NCBI RefSeq assembly: GCF_004340945.1
Contig: NZ_SLYD01000009.1
Span: 102,832 to 166,831, forward strand
Length of the DNA stretch: 64,000 nt
Direction: 5' to 3'
DNA from: Sphingomonas sp. PP-F2F-A104-K0414
GTDB taxonomy: Bacteria > Pseudomonadota > Alphaproteobacteria > Sphingomonadales > Sphingomonadaceae
Shown: one piece after another, positions 62,315-64,000 of the stretch
Layout: each line of letters opens with the position of its first letter
Position numbering within the stretch: position 1 is the stretch's first letter
The notes under the pieces: generated by a model
What the model saw: only the letters and a program-made list of their open reading frames with translations
Told to the model about the DNA's origin: nothing
The model's database searches: none
Program-made: the position numbers and the translations under genes

Positions 62315-62671
62315 ATGTATCGACAGATCATGGAAGCGCCCTTCCTCATCGACGCGCTGTCGGCTCTGGCCCAACCCCACCGGTTAAGGGCGTACGCGCT
62401 AATAGCGGCGTCCGGGACGGAAGGAATGTCGCCCGGTGCGCTCGCGGATGCGCTGGGCATGGAGAGGAACCACCTCATCGTGCACCTCGCGATACTCGTC
62501 GATGCCGGCCTAATCAGCCGAATCGATCATGGCAGAACGGCGACGCTGACTCGAAACGAGAAGGTGTCGGCCCGCTTGTCCGTCGATATCGGTGCGTTGC
62601 TTGCAGGCGGCGTGGTGCCGGGATACCGATCCCTGTCGACCCATTCGGATCGGCACGCTGTTGGGATGTAA
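62315..62671 (+). CDS. ArsR-family transcriptional regulator 2
   Basis: A 118-residue ArsR-type winged helix, paralogous to the one at 53296: FLIDALSALAQPHRLRAYAL, GMSPGALADALGMERNHLIV, HLAILVDAGLISRIDHGRTA. No metal Cys motif. M1 at 62315 or M6 at 62330 fit the family start; the longer frame from 62240 would run through the operator. The C-terminal 20 residues run into sequence overlapped by the decayed cupin-like frame, so the 3' end may be altered. Confidence 0.78.
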   Translation: MYRQIMEAPFLIDALSALAQPHRLRAYALIAASGTEGMSPGALADALGMERNHLIVHLAILVDAGLISRIDHGRTATLTRNEKVSARLSVDIGALLAGGVVPGYRSLSTHSDRHAVGM

Positions 62672-62961
62672 TAGGATGACCCGGCATCCCCCATCGACGA
62701 TGCCGAGCAGTTTCGATCGATCAGTCCGCACTCAGCTATCGTAGGCGGATCTTCGACATAGCCGCCATCAAGGATCTTGGTATCGAAGCTCCAGGGGTGG
62801 TCATGCGGGGTCGCATGCGGCTTTTCCATCTTGAACCGGTGCAGCGCGCGTCCGTCATCCAGATGATATTTGGTAAAAGCCCGCGACATGCGCTCGACAC
62901 GGACGATCCGCGTGCCTTCAGGAACGCGAGCAATGGCTGCTCGCGGTAGTCGCATACTCAC
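62527..62961 (-). pseudogene. Cupin-like protein, C-terminally replaced
   Basis: The first 70 residues look like a small cupin-type protein seen in phage-like and island DNA: ALHRFKMEKPHATPHDHPWS, then FDTKILDGGYVED (His-containing HDHPWSF block). After about position 62748 the frame continues (PPTIAECGLIDRNCSASSMG and on) through sequence antisense to the ArsR-like gene with no family pattern, so the original 3' end has been lost. Its ATG overlaps the stop of the next upstream gene (ATGA). Confidence 0.55.
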
Positions 62962-63245
62962 GGTTCGGTTACCTCTTCATAACAGCCAGCGCGCCTCAGT
63001 TGCCGGACAATCCCGTTGAACGCTGCGGTCACGCCCTGTGCCCTGCCGATCTCGTTCTCTTGGGCTGCGGCATCCCAGTAGAGCTCGAGTGGCCAGCGTT
63101 CCGGGCAGTGCGGCAACAGGCAGCGCAGCGCCAACCGGATCTCGACGACGTCGACGCGGGCGTCCGAGCAGCGCGCGACACCGCCGCGCAAGATATGCAC
63201 CGACAGCGCGATGACAACGCGTTGATGACGGACGAGCTTAGCCAT
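62958..63245 (-). CDS. Small conserved-looking hypothetical protein
   Basis: A 95-residue protein, MAKLVRHQRVVIALSVHILR, VDVVEIRLALRCLLPHCPER, WPLELYWDAAAQENEIGRAQ, then GVTAAFNGIVRQLRRAGCYE. Composition and helical pattern are those of a real protein, and its stop overlaps the cupin-like ATG (ATGA), so the pair was an operon. ATG 63245 is chosen because sequence further upstream is antisense to the integrase fragment. Function unknown; similar small proteins accompany mobile DNA. Confidence 0.6.
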   Translation of the reverse strand: MAKLVRHQRVVIALSVHILRGGVARCSDARVDVVEIRLALRCLLPHCPERWPLELYWDAAAQENEIGRAQGVTAAFNGIVRQLRRAGCYEEVTEP

Positions 63246-63320
63246 CAATGGAAGTCGTGAGATTTGAACTTCATGACAGCTTCCGGATCCATGCCGTCCG
63301 CATGGGGCGGCCAGTAAGAG

Positions 63321-63671
63321 TTGCGAGGGGCAGGGCTCCAGGGCGTATTGCACGTCGACGGGTGGCTGTTTCCCGGTCAGCACTATCTCAAGCCGCTCAG
63401 CACGCGGCAGATCTACCGGGTGGTGGTCGAGGCGGGGCAAGCAGCGGGCATCGACAAGCGGGTCGGACCGCACACGCTGCGACACTGTTTCGCCACGCAC
63501 CTGCTCGAGGACGGAATCGACGTTCGCATCATTCAGACGCTGCTAGGGCACGCCAAGCTGGAGACCACCGCCTATTACACGCAGGTCGCCACCCGGGTGC
63601 TGCGCAACGTGACCAGTCCGTTCGACAGGCTGGCGATGACCGCTATGGAAGCGAGAGCGCCCAGCGGCTGA
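63321..63671 (+). pseudogene. Tyrosine recombinase associated with IS91, C-terminal fragment
   Basis: A catalytic end of a phage-type integrase: WLFPGQHYLKPLSTRQIYRV, then VGPHTLRHCFATHLLEDGID (HxxR), VRIIQTLLGHAKLETTAYYT (LGH and the Tyr nucleophile). The N-terminal DNA-binding part and box I Arg are missing, and the first 15 codons do not fit the family. Such integrase genes lie directly before IS91 transposase genes; here the stop at 63671 is 6 bases before the IS91 ATG. Confidence 0.75.
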
Positions 63672-63677
63672 GCGAGG

Positions 63678-64000
63678 ATGCGTGCCTCCGTCGAGGTCGC
63701 CGACATCTTTCGCACCGCTGGTTCTGCGTACCGGGCCGCCCGCGCCGGACACCTGAGCTTCGACCAACTCAAGGTCATGTCGGCGATAGAGACCTGCCGC
63801 ACCGCGGTCATGGGCGGTCACGTCGAAGCCTGCACCGACTGCGGGCACTGGCGGGTTGCCTACAACTCCTGCCGGAACCGGCACTGCCCGCGATGCCAAG
63901 GCGCCGCGGCACGCACGTGGCTCGCCGAGCGCGAGGCCGACCTTCTGCCGGTCGGCTACTTCCATGTCGTCTTCACGCTGCCCGCCGAGGTTGCCGATGT
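63678..64000 (+). CDS. IS91-family transposase, N-terminal part (runs off right edge)
   Basis: The first 107 residues of an IS91-type rolling-circle transposase: VADIFRTAGSAYRAARAGHL, then the zinc-binding region CTDCGHWRVAYNSCRNRHCP, RCQGAAARTWLAEREADLLP and VGYFHVVFTLPAEVADV. Cys pairs CxxC, CxNRHCPxC are intact. The HUH/Y catalytic part lies outside the window. ATG 63678 follows the truncated integrase by 6 bases, GAGG upstream. Confidence 0.9.
   Translation, partial: MRASVEVADIFRTAGSAYRAARAGHLSFDQLKVMSAIETCRTAVMGGHVEACTDCGHWRVAYNSCRNRHCPRCQGAAARTWLAEREADLLPVGYFHVVFTLPAEVAD

Overview
The window is GC-rich DNA that looks like a Sphingomonas-type alphaproteobacterium. Pointers are a sugar-linked TonB-dependent receptor start, a De Ley-Doudoroff type galactonate pathway, a MucR-family regulator, a DUF6894 protein, cytosolic GAF/PAS hybrid histidine kinase signalling, and many ATGA/GTGA gene overlaps. 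No rRNA, tRNA or CRISPR array was found by eye. All family calls are from motif recognition; no search was run.

Layout. (1) 1-2.3 kb: the 5' end of a TonB-dependent receptor (minus strand, off the left edge) beside a scrap heap of broken genes: an IS3-type transposase end, an IS110-type transposase and a CDF metal-efflux gene. (2) 2.4-10.6 kb: a galactoside/galactonate utilisation cluster with a GntR/FCD regulator, D-galactonate dehydratase, a short-chain dehydrogenase, a sugar-porter MFS transporter and a Tat-exported family 2 glycoside hydrolase. (3) 11.2-17.7 kb: signalling and small genes: a soluble hybrid histidine kinase, a PAS plus winged-helix protein, a MucR-like regulator and small secreted or hypothetical proteins. 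(4) 17.7-19 kb: a gene-poor stretch with four related GC-rich hairpins.

(5) 19-42 kb: a defence island. It holds a complete four-gene Qat anti-phage operon (qatA-B-C-D, minus strand), a truncated ArdC antirestriction gene, a propeller-GGDEF diguanylate cyclase, an Abi/HEPN-like protein divergent from an HTH-ParA ATPase with an overlapping partner gene, a Crp/Fnr regulator, a DUF4062 protein convergent with a TOPRIM-domain protein, a PIN-domain protein, and a 1341-residue STAND-like NTPase with a PD-(D/E)XK-like N-terminus. A tyrosine integrase at 42.9-44.7 kb sits next to this block.

(6) 44.9-63.2 kb: a second mobile block made of two similarly wired halves. In the first, an ArsR-like gene is divergent from an operon of a hypothetical protein, a DEDDh exonuclease, another hypothetical protein, an AddB-like nuclease and an AddA-like helicase-nuclease. 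In the second, a paralogous ArsR-like gene is divergent from a small hypothetical protein, a DEDD exonuclease-like protein and an HTH-like protein, followed by a Tn554-like trio of recombination proteins and an N6-adenine-type methyltransferase. About 105-bp imperfect direct repeats precede the recombinase trio. (7) 62.5-64 kb: a cupin-like remnant, a small gene, a truncated integrase and an IS91-family transposase running off the right edge.

Inference: the left quarter is ordinary catabolic and regulatory chromosome that has been scarred by IS elements. From about 18 kb rightward the window is accessory DNA combining at least one known defence system, several uncharacterised candidates and two integration modules.
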